59,049 bases of DNA, from positions 1 through 59,049 of the forward strand of contig JAHAJA010000027.1 of NCBI GenBank assembly GCA_018372435.1, given 5' to 3'. This document shows positions 24,824 to 33,980 of the stretch, piece after piece. Origin of the DNA: Clostridiales bacterium (lineage in GTDB: Bacteria; Bacillota; Clostridia; Lachnospirales; Lachnospiraceae). The notes beneath the pieces are model-generated. The model saw nothing but the letters and a program-made list of their open reading frames with translations. It was not told where the DNA came from and did no database searches. The number at the start of each line of letters is the position of its first letter. Positions within the stretch are counted from its first letter, which is position 1. A program made the position numbers and the translations under genes.

Positions 24824-27163
24824 GTGAGTAATTTTAAAACAAACGTGAAAACAATACTTGAACTTGATTATTCAACTACAATCAAAGAAGCAACTACAAT
24901 TCAATTATATAATGCGGTATCAAAAGCAGCTATGCAGACAGTTAATCCAGAAGAAGGAATTCAGGCTAAAGGTAAAAAAGTATGTTACTTATCTGCTGAA
25001 TTCTTAATTGGAAGATTGGTATATAACAACTTATTAAATCTTGGATTATTAAATCAATTCTCAGAATTAATGAGTGAAAACAATATAGATATTCGTATCT
25101 TTGAAGATATTGAGGATGCAGCACTTGGTAATGGTGGCCTTGGAAGACTTGCAGCATGTTTTCTTGATTCAGGTGCTACAATCAATGTAAGACTTAATGG
25201 TTATGGATTACGTTACAAATACGGTTTATTCAAACAATATTTTGAAGATGGTTTCCAAATGGAAACAGCCGATGATTGGTTAAGATGTGGTGATCCATGG
25301 TCGGTAAGAAGAGAAGAAGAAAAGATTCTTATCGAATTCAAAAATCAATCCGTATACGCAGTACCATATGATACACCTGTTATTGGTTACGGAGCAAAGA
25401 CAGTAAATACACTTCGTCTATGGCAAGCGGAACCATTAGAAAACTTTGACTTCGAAGCATTCAATGACTCGAAGTATGAAAAATCAGTTAAAGAAAGAAT
25501 TGATGCAGAAGCAATTACAAGCGTATTATATCCAAACGATAATACAGATGCTGGTAAGAAATTGAGATTAAAACAACAATATTTCTTCTCAAGTGCTTCG
25601 TTACAAGACATCATTAAGAATTATAAGGCAGCTTTCGGTAACGATTTCAGTCAATTCTCAAGTGAATATGCAATCCAATTAAATGATACTCATCCAGTAG
25701 TAGCAATACCTGAATTAATTCGTTTATTCATGGAACAAGAAGGTATGACATTTGCAAAAGCATTTAAGATTGCAAAAGAAACTTTTGCTTATACAAACCA
25801 TACAGTTATGGCTGAAGCACTTGAAAAATGGTGGGTTAAATTATTCAAAACAGTTATTCCTAACGTATACAAATACGTTGTTATGATTCATAAAGCTTTA
25901 TTAAAGGAATTAAAATCACTTGGTATCTCAGAAGAAGATCAAAAGAAATATTATATTATTGATGAAAATGATTTGATTCATATGGCTCGTTTAGCAATCT
26001 ATGCTAGTCATTCTACAAACGGTGTTGCTTGGATCCATACAGAGATTCTTAAGAATGATGCATTGCATGAATGGTACGAAATCTACCCAGAACGTTTCAA
26101 TAACAAAACAAATGGTATTACGCAACGTCGTTGGTTAGCACTTGCAAATATGGAATTATCAGGATTCATAAGTGATAAGATCGGCAATTCATGGATTACT
26201 GATCTTGATAAATTAAAAGACTTAGAGAAATTCAAAGATGATAAAGCAGTAATCAAACAATTTGGAGATATCAAGAATATTAAAAAACGTCAACTTGCTG
26301 ATTACATCAAGAAGCAAGAAGGAATTGAAATCAATCCAGAGTTCATCTTTGATATCCAAGTTAAGAGATTACATGAGTATAAGAGACAATTACTTAATGC
26401 ATTCTCTATCCTAGATATCTACTACGGATTAAAAGAAGGAAGAATTAAAGACTTTAATCCAACAGCATTTATCTTTGGTGCAAAGGCAGCACCTGGATAC
26501 TTCAGAGCAAAGGGTATTATCAAATTTATCAACGAAATTGGTAAGATGATTTCAGAAGATAAAGATGTTAACGATAAACTTCAAGTAGTATTTGTTCATA
26601 ACTACAATGTATCTTATGCGGAGAAGATTACTCCAGCAGCAGATGTATCAGAACAAATCTCAACTGCAGGTACAGAAGCATCTGGTACTGGTAATATGAA
26701 ATTCATGTTAAACGGTGCAGTTACACTTGGAACTTATGATGGTGCTAACGTTGAAATTGTACAACAAGCTGGAGAAGAGAATAACTACATCTTTGGTGCA
26801 AGAGTTGAAGACATAGAAAAGATTAAAGATAGCTATGATCCAAATGTAATCTACAACTCAAATCCAAGAATTAAGAGAGTTGTTGACACATTAATCGATG
26901 GAACCTTTGATGATAACGGTACTGGAATGTTCAAAGAATTATATGATTCTTTATTAAAGGGTGCAAGCTGGCACAAACCAGACAACTATTATTTATTAGA
27001 AGATTTACTATCATATGTTGATGCTAAATTACAAGCAAACAAAGACTTCTCTGATACGTATGCATTTAGAAGAAAATGTTTCATCAACACTGCTAATGCA
27101 GGTAAATTCTCTAGTGATAGAACAATCCATGATTATGCGGTTGATATCTGGAAGGTAAAATAA
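24824..27163 (+). CDS. glgP: Glycogen/maltodextrin phosphorylase
   Basis: A 779-residue GT35 phosphorylase that releases glucose-1-phosphate from alpha-1,4 glucans. Family motifs are clear: VCYLSAEFLIGR near 48-59, ALGNGGLGRLAACFLDS near 103-119, and the pyridoxal-phosphate site EASGTGNMKFMLNGA near 621-635, where the Lys binds the cofactor. It is 20-60 residues shorter than many family members because of a short N-terminus and a compact 200-230 region. The start is GTG with AAGGAGG seven bases upstream. It works with MalQ on imported maltodextrins. Confidence 0.96.
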   Translation: MSNFKTNVKTILELDYSTTIKEATTIQLYNAVSKAAMQTVNPEEGIQAKGKKVCYLSAEFLIGRLVYNNLLNLGLLNQFSELMSENNIDIRIFEDIEDAALGNGGLGRLAACFLDSGATINVRLNGYGLRYKYGLFKQYFEDGFQMETADDWLRCGDPWSVRREEEKILIEFKNQSVYAVPYDTPVIGYGAKTVNTLRLWQAEPLENFDFEAFNDSKYEKSVKERIDAEAITSVLYPNDNTDAGKKLRLKQQYFFSSASLQDIIKNYKAAFGNDFSQFSSEYAIQLNDTHPVVAIPELIRLFMEQEGMTFAKAFKIAKETFAYTNHTVMAEALEKWWVKLFKTVIPNVYKYVVMIHKALLKELKSLGISEEDQKKYYIIDENDLIHMARLAIYASHSTNGVAWIHTEILKNDALHEWYEIYPERFNNKTNGITQRRWLALANMELSGFISDKIGNSWITDLDKLKDLEKFKDDKAVIKQFGDIKNIKKRQLADYIKKQEGIEINPEFIFDIQVKRLHEYKRQLLNAFSILDIYYGLKEGRIKDFNPTAFIFGAKAAPGYFRAKGIIKFINEIGKMISEDKDVNDKLQVVFVHNYNVSYAEKITPAADVSEQISTAGTEASGTGNMKFMLNGAVTLGTYDGANVEIVQQAGEENNYIFGARVEDIEKIKDSYDPNVIYNSNPRIKRVVDTLIDGTFDDNGTGMFKELYDSLLKGASWHKPDNYYLLEDLLSYVDAKLQANKDFSDTYAFRRKCFINTANAGKFSSDRTIHDYAVDIWKVK

Positions 27164-27257
27164 GAAGTATCAAGTGTTACATTACTATCGGAATGAATAT
27201 GCAAAGCATATTTTATTCATGACAACAGGGAGAACAGGATTTGTTTTTCCTGGGGTC

Positions 27258-27292
27258 ATGTGATAGAGGGGAGTTAGGCTTTTCTATCACAT
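27258..27292 (+). other. Stem-loop in the glgP-malE gap
   Basis: ATGTGATAGA (27258-27267) pairs perfectly with TCTATCACAT (27283-27292), extendable by G-U pairs. There is no T-run after it. A second hairpin (about 27203-27225, GAATATGC and GCATATTT) precedes it. These probably affect mRNA stability or processing rather than termination, giving more malE than glgP. Confidence 0.55.
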
Positions 27293-27368
27293 ATAAATTA
27301 CGTTGGCGCAATAATACGCTGCGAAACATTAACCAGTAGGTTAAAAAAAGGAGAAAGAGGTAGAAATT

Positions 27369-28706
27369 ATGAGAAAAGGGAAAAAAATTATCGCTTTAGC
27401 ATTAGTTACTGTATTAGCATTATCAAGTTTGACTGCTTGTGGCAAGAAAAACAAAGATAATAACAAAGAAGTAACTGCTGATGACACAGCAACAACAGAT
27501 GATACAACTGCAACAGATGACGCGGCTGCAACAGATGATACAGCAGCTGAAGAAACAGTTTCACTTGGTGATGCTACATTAAAAGTATGGGGACCTCAAG
27601 AACAACAAGACTCAATTCAAGCAATGTGTGAAGAGTTTAAAGCGCTTTATCCTAATGACAATATTACAATTGAATTTGGTGTAGTTTCTGAAGCAGATGC
27701 TAAGAATGAAGTTTTAAAAGACCCTTCAGTAGCTGCTGATGTATTCACATTCGCTTCTGACCAAATTGCTGAATTAGTTCAAGCTGGTACTTTGTTCCCA
27801 ATTAAAATGAACACGGATCAAATTATAGCTAACAATACAGAAAACTCAATTGCTGCCAGTACAGTAGGTGGAGAATTATACGCTTATCCATCCTCTTCAG
27901 ATACATATTTCATGTACTATGATAAGAGCAAATACACAGAAGACGAAATTAAATCTCTTGACACTATGATGGCAAAAGATTTAGGAAGTGGTGTAACAAA
28001 CTTCTCTTATGATATCGACAATGGTTGGTACTTATCAGCATTCTTCTTTGGTGCTGGCTGTACATTATTCGGACCAGATGGAACAGATGCTACACAATGT
28101 GATTTCAACAACGATAGAGGGTTATTAGTTGGTGAATACTTAATGAATCTTGCTAAAAACCCTAAATTCGCTAACCATGATGATGGATTGTTATTAGCAG
28201 CTTTTGAAGCAGGTACTCTTGGTGCCAATGTTACTGGTACTTGGAATGCAGCAGCTATTAAAGAATCATTAGGTGATAACTTCGGAACAGCTCCACTTCC
28301 AACAGTAACATTATCAAACGGTGAAACAATTCAATTAGGTGGTATGGCTAACTTCAAATTATATGGTGTTAACTCACAAACTAAAAATCCACAAGCAGCT
28401 ATGGCATTAGCAGAATACTTAACAAACGAAGCTAGCCAAAAGACTCGTTTTGAACAATTTAGTTATGGTCCAACTAACTTAAACTTAACAAATGATACAG
28501 CAGCAATGTCTTCTAACCAAGCACTTGCAGCAATGACACAACAAATTGAATTTGCTACACTTCAAACTTCAATTCCTCAATCAGGAAACTACTGGTCACC
28601 AGCAGAAGCATTTGGTACTGGTTTAATGGATGGTTCTATTACAGCAGATAACTTACAAACTAAGTTAAATGATTTCGTTAACAATGTACTTGCTACATTA
28701 AACTAA
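27369..28706 (+). CDS. malE: Maltodextrin-binding lipoprotein of an ABC importer
   Basis: A 445-residue solute-binding lipoprotein, anchored by Cys24 in LSSLTACG after a hydrophobic signal sequence. A spacer at about 25-65, rich in Thr, Asp and Ala, links it to the SBP domain (about 68-445), which begins ATLKVWGPQEQQDSI as in MalE-type proteins. AAAGGAG lies 15 bases before the ATG, with GAGG also present. It hands sugar to the two permeases that follow. The 166-base gap after it has a stem-loop that may protect its mRNA. The substrate (maltodextrins) is inferred from malQ, glgP and the amylase gene at 31213. Confidence 0.92.
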   Translation: MRKGKKIIALALVTVLALSSLTACGKKNKDNNKEVTADDTATTDDTTATDDAAATDDTAAEETVSLGDATLKVWGPQEQQDSIQAMCEEFKALYPNDNITIEFGVVSEADAKNEVLKDPSVAADVFTFASDQIAELVQAGTLFPIKMNTDQIIANNTENSIAASTVGGELYAYPSSSDTYFMYYDKSKYTEDEIKSLDTMMAKDLGSGVTNFSYDIDNGWYLSAFFFGAGCTLFGPDGTDATQCDFNNDRGLLVGEYLMNLAKNPKFANHDDGLLLAAFEAGTLGANVTGTWNAAAIKESLGDNFGTAPLPTVTLSNGETIQLGGMANFKLYGVNSQTKNPQAAMALAEYLTNEASQKTRFEQFSYGPTNLNLTNDTAAMSSNQALAAMTQQIEFATLQTSIPQSGNYWSPAEAFGTGLMDGSITADNLQTKLNDFVNNVLATLN

Positions 28707-28780
28707 TTTTAATTGTAACGAAGAATATTCCCAGATTAGACGGGGGATTCAAGCAGTTAAGTTTAATAAGTATTCTATTT

Positions 28781-28811
28781 CAAGTACCCGTTAATCTTTA
28801 GCGGGTACTTG
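28781..28811 (+). other. Stem-loop in the malE-malF gap
   Basis: A perfect 10-bp stem, CAAGTACCCG (28781-28790) with CGGGTACTTG (28802-28811), has an 11-nt loop and no T-run. It resembles the intercistronic hairpins that stabilise binding-protein mRNA in ABC importer operons. Confidence 0.6.
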
Positions 28812-28872
28812 ATTAGAATTGAAGAGTCTATTTAGCATAGCATATTTATCAAGAGATAAGGGAGGCAAAGTT

Positions 28873-30249
28873 GTGAACAAGAATAGCAAAATTAAGTCTG
28901 AAAATGTATTTAAGTTCATTGGACGCGCGTTTAAGGAAGGCGATATTCTTACTAAGTTATCGTTCTTCATCATGGGATTATCTAATCTTGTTAGAGGCCA
29001 GATTATCAAAGGTTTAATATTCCTTTCAATGGAACTTGGATTTATTTTTTACATGGTTATGGCAGGTGTAGCGGGTTTATCAGGACTCCAAAACCTTGGA
29101 ACAAAGACACAAGAGCAGGTTGTTTTATCTGAACCACCTTACATGAAGATAGTTCCAGGTGATAACTCTATGTTAATGTTACTTTACGGAGTTGTTGCAC
29201 TATTTATCATAGTAGCATTTTTTATTGCGTGGAAAGCAAATGTAAAAGCTGCATTTGAAGCACAAAAAATTAAAGAAAAAGGTGGGAAATTACCTTCTTT
29301 TATTGATGATATCAAAGCTCACTTTGATGCAAAGTTACACAAATCATTATTATTTTTCCCTATGACGGGTGTTTTATTATTTACAGTATTACCGTTGGTA
29401 TTCATGATCTTAATTGCATTTACCAATTTTGACAATGCTCATCAACCACCAGGAAATCTTTTTACTTGGGTTGGGCTTGCTAATTTTAAAACTGTATTAT
29501 TTTCAGGACAAACAATTTCTAAAACTTTCTGGCCAGTATTTGGTTGGACAATTGTTTGGGCCATATTTGCTACAGGACTTAACTATATATTTGGTATGTT
29601 ATTAGCAATGCTTATTAACCGCAAAGGTGTTAAATTCAAAGGACTGTGGAGAACAATTTTTGTATTATCAATCGCAGTACCACAATTCGTATCACTATTA
29701 ATTATGAAAAATATGCTTGCAGACAAAGGCCCTATTAATGGTATGTTGGAAAGTGCAGGCTTAATATCATCATATATTCCATTCTTAACACAGACAATGT
29801 GGGCGAGAGTAACAGTTTTAGTTGTTAACTTATGGATTGGTGTACCGTATACTATGTTGATAACTACTGGTGTACTTATGAACATTCCAGAAGATATCTA
29901 CGAATCAGCTAAGATTGATGGTGCATCACCAATAGCTATGTTTGTTAAGATTACATTACCATATGTACTATTTGTTACAGGTCCATATCTAATCCAGCAG
30001 TTTATAGGTAACATCAATAACTTCAACGTTATATTCTTGTTATCGGGAGGAGGGCCATCATCCCTTGATTATTATCAAGCGGGTAAGACCGATTTGCTAG
30101 TTACATGGTTGTATAAGTTAACCGTTAACCGCAAGGATTATTCCTTTGCTGCAACAATTGGTATATTAGTATTTGTTCTTTCGGCAGTTGTTTCATTAAT
30201 TGCATATAGAAGAACATCAGCATATAAGAGTGAGGAGGATTTCCAATAA
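28873..30249 (+). CDS. malF: ABC sugar permease, MalF-type
   Basis: A 458-residue inner-membrane permease. An N-terminal region with extra membrane segments (about 30-75, 100-125, 155-180) precedes the core permease, as in MalF. The EAA loop that contacts the ATPase is ESAKIDGASPIAMFVKITLP near 350-370. The GTG at 28873 was chosen because GGGAGG lies seven bases upstream; a more distal ATG at 28819 has no SD. It overlaps malG by one base (TAATG), so the two are translationally coupled. No ATPase gene is in the window, so a shared MsmX-type ATPase probably energises it. Confidence 0.93.
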   Translation: MNKNSKIKSENVFKFIGRAFKEGDILTKLSFFIMGLSNLVRGQIIKGLIFLSMELGFIFYMVMAGVAGLSGLQNLGTKTQEQVVLSEPPYMKIVPGDNSMLMLLYGVVALFIIVAFFIAWKANVKAAFEAQKIKEKGGKLPSFIDDIKAHFDAKLHKSLLFFPMTGVLLFTVLPLVFMILIAFTNFDNAHQPPGNLFTWVGLANFKTVLFSGQTISKTFWPVFGWTIVWAIFATGLNYIFGMLLAMLINRKGVKFKGLWRTIFVLSIAVPQFVSLLIMKNMLADKGPINGMLESAGLISSYIPFLTQTMWARVTVLVVNLWIGVPYTMLITTGVLMNIPEDIYESAKIDGASPIAMFVKITLPYVLFVTGPYLIQQFIGNINNFNVIFLLSGGGPSSLDYYQAGKTDLLVTWLYKLTVNRKDYSFAATIGILVFVLSAVVSLIAYRRTSAYKSEEDFQ

Positions 30250-31112
30250 TGAGTAAAAAAACCAGATCAATGTCACAAGCAAAAAAGACAGCTAATTTTT
30301 TCTCGTATCTTGTCCTCATCGTTTTATCGGTTATATGGTTAGTACCCATTGTATGGGTTATATTAACTTCATTCCGTGCTGAGACAGGTACATATACACC
30401 TTATTTCTTCCCTAAAGGGTATACACTTGATAATTATAAAAAATTGTTTACAGATACAAACCAATTCTACTTTGCAAAATGGTTTGCGAATACTTTCATA
30501 GTAGCAGTATGCTCATGCTTAATCTCAACATTCTATGTATTAGCTACTTCATATGTAATGTCACGATTAAGATTTAAGATGAGAAAGCCATTAATGAATG
30601 TTGCATTAATTCTTGGTATGTTCCCAGGATTCATGTCAATGATTGCTGTATACTATATCTTAAAGGGTATCGGTTTAACACAGTCATTAGTAGCATTGGT
30701 TCTTGTATATTCCGGTGGTGCGGGCCTTGGATTCTATGTCGCTAAGGGATTCTTTGATACCGTACCAAAAGCAATTGATGAGGCTGCTTGGATTGATGGG
30801 GCAACAAAATGGCAGGTATTTACGAAGTTAACAATACCTCTATCAAAATCCATCATTGTTTATACTGTATTAACAAGTTTCATGGGACCATGGTTAGATT
30901 ATATCTTCGTAAGTGTTATCATGGGTGATAACTATGATAAGTACACAGTAGCACTTGGATTATTCAAGATGTTAGAGAGAGAATTCATAACTCAATGGTT
31001 TACAAGATATGCGGCTGGTTCTGTTCTTGTATCCATTCCAATCGCAGCATTGTTTATTTGTATGCAGAAGTATTATGTAGAAGGAGCTACAGGTGGTGCT
31101 GTAAAAGGTTAA
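30249..31112 (+). CDS. malG: ABC sugar permease, MalG-type
   Basis: A 287-residue permease with six membrane segments, the partner of the MalF-type protein. The EAA loop, DEAAWIDGATKWQVFTKLTI, lies near residues 176-196. The start codon overlaps the malF stop (TAATG), giving equal synthesis. GAGGAG lies about 8 bases upstream inside the malF end. The order malE, malF, malG matches the usual maltodextrin importer. Confidence 0.94.
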   Translation: MSKKTRSMSQAKKTANFFSYLVLIVLSVIWLVPIVWVILTSFRAETGTYTPYFFPKGYTLDNYKKLFTDTNQFYFAKWFANTFIVAVCSCLISTFYVLATSYVMSRLRFKMRKPLMNVALILGMFPGFMSMIAVYYILKGIGLTQSLVALVLVYSGGAGLGFYVAKGFFDTVPKAIDEAAWIDGATKWQVFTKLTIPLSKSIIVYTVLTSFMGPWLDYIFVSVIMGDNYDKYTVALGLFKMLEREFITQWFTRYAAGSVLVSIPIAALFICMQKYYVEGATGGAVKG

Positions 31113-31134
31113 GCTTGATAAGATAAGATGCTTT

Positions 31135-31169
31135 AAGGCTGGCAGAGATGAAAGTCTTTTGCCAGCCTT
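31135..31169 (+). other. Stem-loop after malG
   Basis: AAGGCTGGCA (31135-31144) pairs perfectly with TGCCAGCCTT (31160-31169). The sequence after it is ATATATTTA, a poor T-run, so it may be a partial terminator that lowers expression of the amylase lipoprotein gene. Confidence 0.55.
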
Positions 31170-31212
31170 ATATATTTAAAACAAAATGCAAGGAGAAGGG
31201 GTATAAGTATTT

Positions 31213-32976
31213 ATGAAAAGCAAAAAAATATTGTCAGTGGTGCTTATAATCTGTATGTTAGTATCGAGTAGCTGCTCCTCAAAGTCTAAGGAGAATGCGA
31301 CTACGGTAGGAAATACAAGCAGTATACAGGATAATACAGATAACGATGACGATTCAAAAGCCCAGGGTGATAAAACAGCAAAGGACGATACTTCCGAAGA
31401 ACAAAGTAAGTACGTAGAATATACATATAATCAAGAGCTTAATGTAATTGATGACATCTATAGAACCTATTATGAGGTATTTCTTTATTCTTATTATGAT
31501 AGTAATGGAGACGGAACAGGAGATATTAATGGATTAATATCTAAGTTAGATTACCTTAATGATGGTGATGATACAACGGATACGGATCTAGGGGTTAATG
31601 GTATATGGTTAATGCCAATTATGCCATCAACAACATATCATAAGTATGATGTAGTTGATTACTATGATGTTGATCCAGAGTATGGAACCGTAGATGACTT
31701 TAAGAACTTAATAGCGGAGTGTGATAAACGTGGTATAAAGGTTATCATTGACTTCGTAATCAATCATACTTCTACGCAGAATGAATGGTTTCAATCTGCA
31801 GTAAAAAGTTTGGGAATAGAACCATGTGGGCAAGAAACTTGTACGCATAAGGAGCTTTGTAGAGAACATAATCCATATTGTAAGTACTATAATTTTGTTG
31901 AAGGACTACCTTCTTCCGGAAAGTATTATTCCACTGGACAAGGGGATTGGTATTACGAGGCTGTTTTCTGGGATCAGATGCCAGACTTAAATCTAGCCGA
32001 TACAAACTTAAGATCAGACCTTGAGGATATCATGAAGTATTGGCTTGATATGGGAGTAGGCGGATTCCGTCTTGATGCAGCAAAAGAATTCTATTCAGGT
32101 AACACAGAAAAGAATGTTGAGATATTAAAGTGGGTTACTGACTATGTAAAAGGCGTAAATCCAGATAACTACTTAGTAGCAGAAGTTTGGGATTCTTTCG
32201 GAACTATGTCTCAATACTATGAAAGTGGGATTGATAGTCTTTTTGACTTCCCATTTGCTCAAGAGCAAGGTAAAATCGTTACAACATTAAATTACACAGG
32301 TGATAACAACTCTGGTAGTAGTTTTGGTAGAGCAATGGTAACGGTACAAGATAAATTCAAATCATTCAATGAGAATGCAATTGATGCTTCCTTTTTTACC
32401 AATCATGATACAGCTAGAGCAGCAGGGTACTTTAATTATGACGAAGACAAGATTAAAATGGCAGCAGGAATGAACCTGATGATGGCTGGTAATAGCTTTA
32501 TCTATTATGGAGAAGAGCTTGGAATGAGCGGCAGTGGACGAGATGAGAATAAACGTGCACCGATGTACTGGTCAACTACAGAACAGACAGGAATGACATT
32601 AGGACCACAGGAGATGGAAGCAGTAACGCATAATTTTGGTACGTATGAGGATCAGGTTAATGATCCGATGTCAATCTATAATTATTATAAACGTGCGGTA
32701 CGTCTTAGAAATGAAAACCCTGAGATAGCAAGGGGAACAACGAAGGTAATGGATACTCTGAATCAAGGAGAAATTGCTGCGATTACAAGAACCTATGAAG
32801 ATAGTAGTATTGCAATTGTATATAACATTTCGGAAGAAGAAGTGCAAGTAAAGTTGACAGATACAGACATGAATATAGAAGCCATTCGTGGATACTTATC
32901 TACCAATGGAGCTGCTGTTACGCTTAAAGGCGATGTATTAACAATGCCGCCTTATTCCATAGTTGTATTGAAATAA
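31213..32976 (+). CDS. Surface lipoprotein GH13 amylase
   Basis: A 587-residue GH13 enzyme anchored to the outer face of the membrane. The lipobox ends at Cys21 (MLVSSSC). A Ser/Asp-rich spacer runs to about 65. The catalytic motifs are VIIDFVINHT (about 177-186), nucleophile Asp288 in GFRLDAAKEF, acid Glu324 in AEVWDS and Asp399 in FTNHDTAR. A small beta domain follows. An insertion near 205-223 carries four Cys in a CxxxxCxxxxxC pattern ending in PYC. The SD is AAGGGG 11 bases before the ATG. It is the last gene of the likely malQ operon and would trim dextrins next to the importer. Confidence 0.9.
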   Translation: MKSKKILSVVLIICMLVSSSCSSKSKENATTVGNTSSIQDNTDNDDDSKAQGDKTAKDDTSEEQSKYVEYTYNQELNVIDDIYRTYYEVFLYSYYDSNGDGTGDINGLISKLDYLNDGDDTTDTDLGVNGIWLMPIMPSTTYHKYDVVDYYDVDPEYGTVDDFKNLIAECDKRGIKVIIDFVINHTSTQNEWFQSAVKSLGIEPCGQETCTHKELCREHNPYCKYYNFVEGLPSSGKYYSTGQGDWYYEAVFWDQMPDLNLADTNLRSDLEDIMKYWLDMGVGGFRLDAAKEFYSGNTEKNVEILKWVTDYVKGVNPDNYLVAEVWDSFGTMSQYYESGIDSLFDFPFAQEQGKIVTTLNYTGDNNSGSSFGRAMVTVQDKFKSFNENAIDASFFTNHDTARAAGYFNYDEDKIKMAAGMNLMMAGNSFIYYGEELGMSGSGRDENKRAPMYWSTTEQTGMTLGPQEMEAVTHNFGTYEDQVNDPMSIYNYYKRAVRLRNENPEIARGTTKVMDTLNQGEIAAITRTYEDSSIAIVYNISEEEVQVKLTDTDMNIEAIRGYLSTNGAAVTLKGDVLTMPPYSIVVLK

Positions 32977-33043
32977 TTGATATTTTTATAAGTCGCTATT
33001 CTTGGGGCAAAATTGTCTCTTTGAATAAAATATGTATGCTAAG

Positions 33044-33075
33044 AAAGAACCTTGGACTCATGTCCAAGGTTCTTT
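33044..33075. terminator. Bidirectional terminator after the maltodextrin operon
   Basis: A perfect 14-bp stem, AAAGAACCTTGGAC with its complement (33044-33057 and 33062-33075), and a 4-nt loop. T-rich bases occur on the 3' side of the stem in both directions. It ends the operon and the convergent YaaL-like gene. Confidence 0.8.
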
Positions 33076-33084
33076 CGAGTTTAT

Positions 33085-33315
33085 TTATATAATTTGTTCT
33101 GTCATGTCTTCGTCTGATAATAGCTTTGCTTGTTTTAGCAAATACTTGTACCTCTTTTGTACGGCATTTACTTCATAGATGTAGCAATCTATCAAATCAG
33201 GGTCAACAACATTCTCAAAATTAGAATAGGCGGATTCTAATGCTAATTTTGCTTTACTAATCTCAAGAAGCAGCAACTCTTCTTCTTTTCGTCTGAATTT
33301 CGATTTCTTTTTCAA
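33085..33315 (-). CDS. yaaL: YaaL-like small protein (DUF2508)
   Basis: A 76-residue protein of the DUF2508/YaaL family. The signature, DPDLIDCYIYEVNAVQKRYK, is at about 38-57. It is short, charged and helical. Its function is unknown. In Bacillus the homologue lies beside recR and bofA; here it is divergent from the bofA-like gene, a conserved neighbourhood with altered orientation. The ATG has AAAGGTAGG about 8 bases upstream. Confidence 0.8.
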   Translation of the reverse strand: MKKKSKFRRKEEELLLLEISKAKLALESAYSNFENVVDPDLIDCYIYEVNAVQKRYKYLLKQAKLLSDEDMTEQII

Positions 33316-33472
33316 CTTTTACACCTACCTTTAAAGGACATGATAAATGAGTAAATTACTACTCTATATATTATAGTATTTTAATTGTAATTTTATACTA
33401 ATTATTTGAATAAATTTGGAAAAAATCAATATATTTAGTTAGGAGGACTTGTTTTGAATATTGGAGGTAGAT

Positions 33473-33748
33473 ATGGGAGGAATTACATATATAATTATAA
33501 TAGGCGTCTGTTTAGTAGTTGTAGTATTAGCCATTATCTTTAAAAAGATGGAGTGGCTTGTTAACTTTGCATTTCGTGCTTTGTTAGGCGTAGTTTTGTT
33601 ATACTGTATTAATAGTGTGCTAGTGAACTTTGGAGTAAAGCAAGTACCAGGAATCAACGAGATCAATATAGCATCTATAGGTTTGCTAGGTATGCCAGGT
33701 GTACTAATGTTATATGCTATCATGATTTATTATAATGTTAGGGGCTAG
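33473..33748 (+). CDS. bofA: BofA-like pro-sigma-K processing inhibitor
   Basis: A 91-residue protein with two hydrophobic segments (about 5-25 and 35-55) and a third weaker one at the C-terminus. BofA holds the SpoIVFB protease inactive in the mother-cell membrane. The signature VNFAFRALLGVVLLYCIN and the IGLLGMPGVLMLYAI ending match the family. The ATG at 33473 has TTGGAGG five bases upstream. An upstream AGGAGG (33441-33446) serves no clear frame. A strong stem-loop follows. Confidence 0.85.
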   Translation: MGGITYIIIIGVCLVVVVLAIIFKKMEWLVNFAFRALLGVVLLYCINSVLVNFGVKQVPGINEINIASIGLLGMPGVLMLYAIMIYYNVRG

Positions 33749-33756
33749 GCAAAGGG

Positions 33757-33814
33757 CATAGAGGTAGGTCGACGAATCGTTCAGATTGGATACGTCGACC
33801 TACGAACGTCTATG
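33757..33814 (+). terminator. Stem-loop after bofA, probable terminator
   Basis: An 11-bp perfect stem, GTAGGTCGACG (33764-33774) with CGTCGACCTAC (33793-33803), is flanked by a second stem, CATAGA (33757-33762) with TCTATG (33809-33814). The T-run is weak. It separates bofA from the Tad locus. Confidence 0.6.
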
Positions 33815-33899
33815 TATAGGTGGTTTATTGATAGGAGTATGCGAATATTTTGTTATTAAAATGTTAGAATTACAACAAGAAAAAAATTACAAAAAATAG

Positions 33900-33928
33900 T
33901 TGACAAACCAAGAAATAAAAGGTAATAT
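33900..33928 (+). promoter_or_regulatory. Promoter of the Tad pilus locus
   Basis: TTGACA (33900-33905), a 17-bp spacer and TAATAT (33923-33928). Transcripts would begin near 33935. This leaves only about 7 bases before the ATG at 33942, so that ATG would lack an SD, supporting a downstream start for the first Tad gene. Confidence 0.7.
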
Positions 33929-33980
33929 ATGGAACATAGAGATGCGTATAGGGGACTACCATGGAGGTGGTCATCGTATC

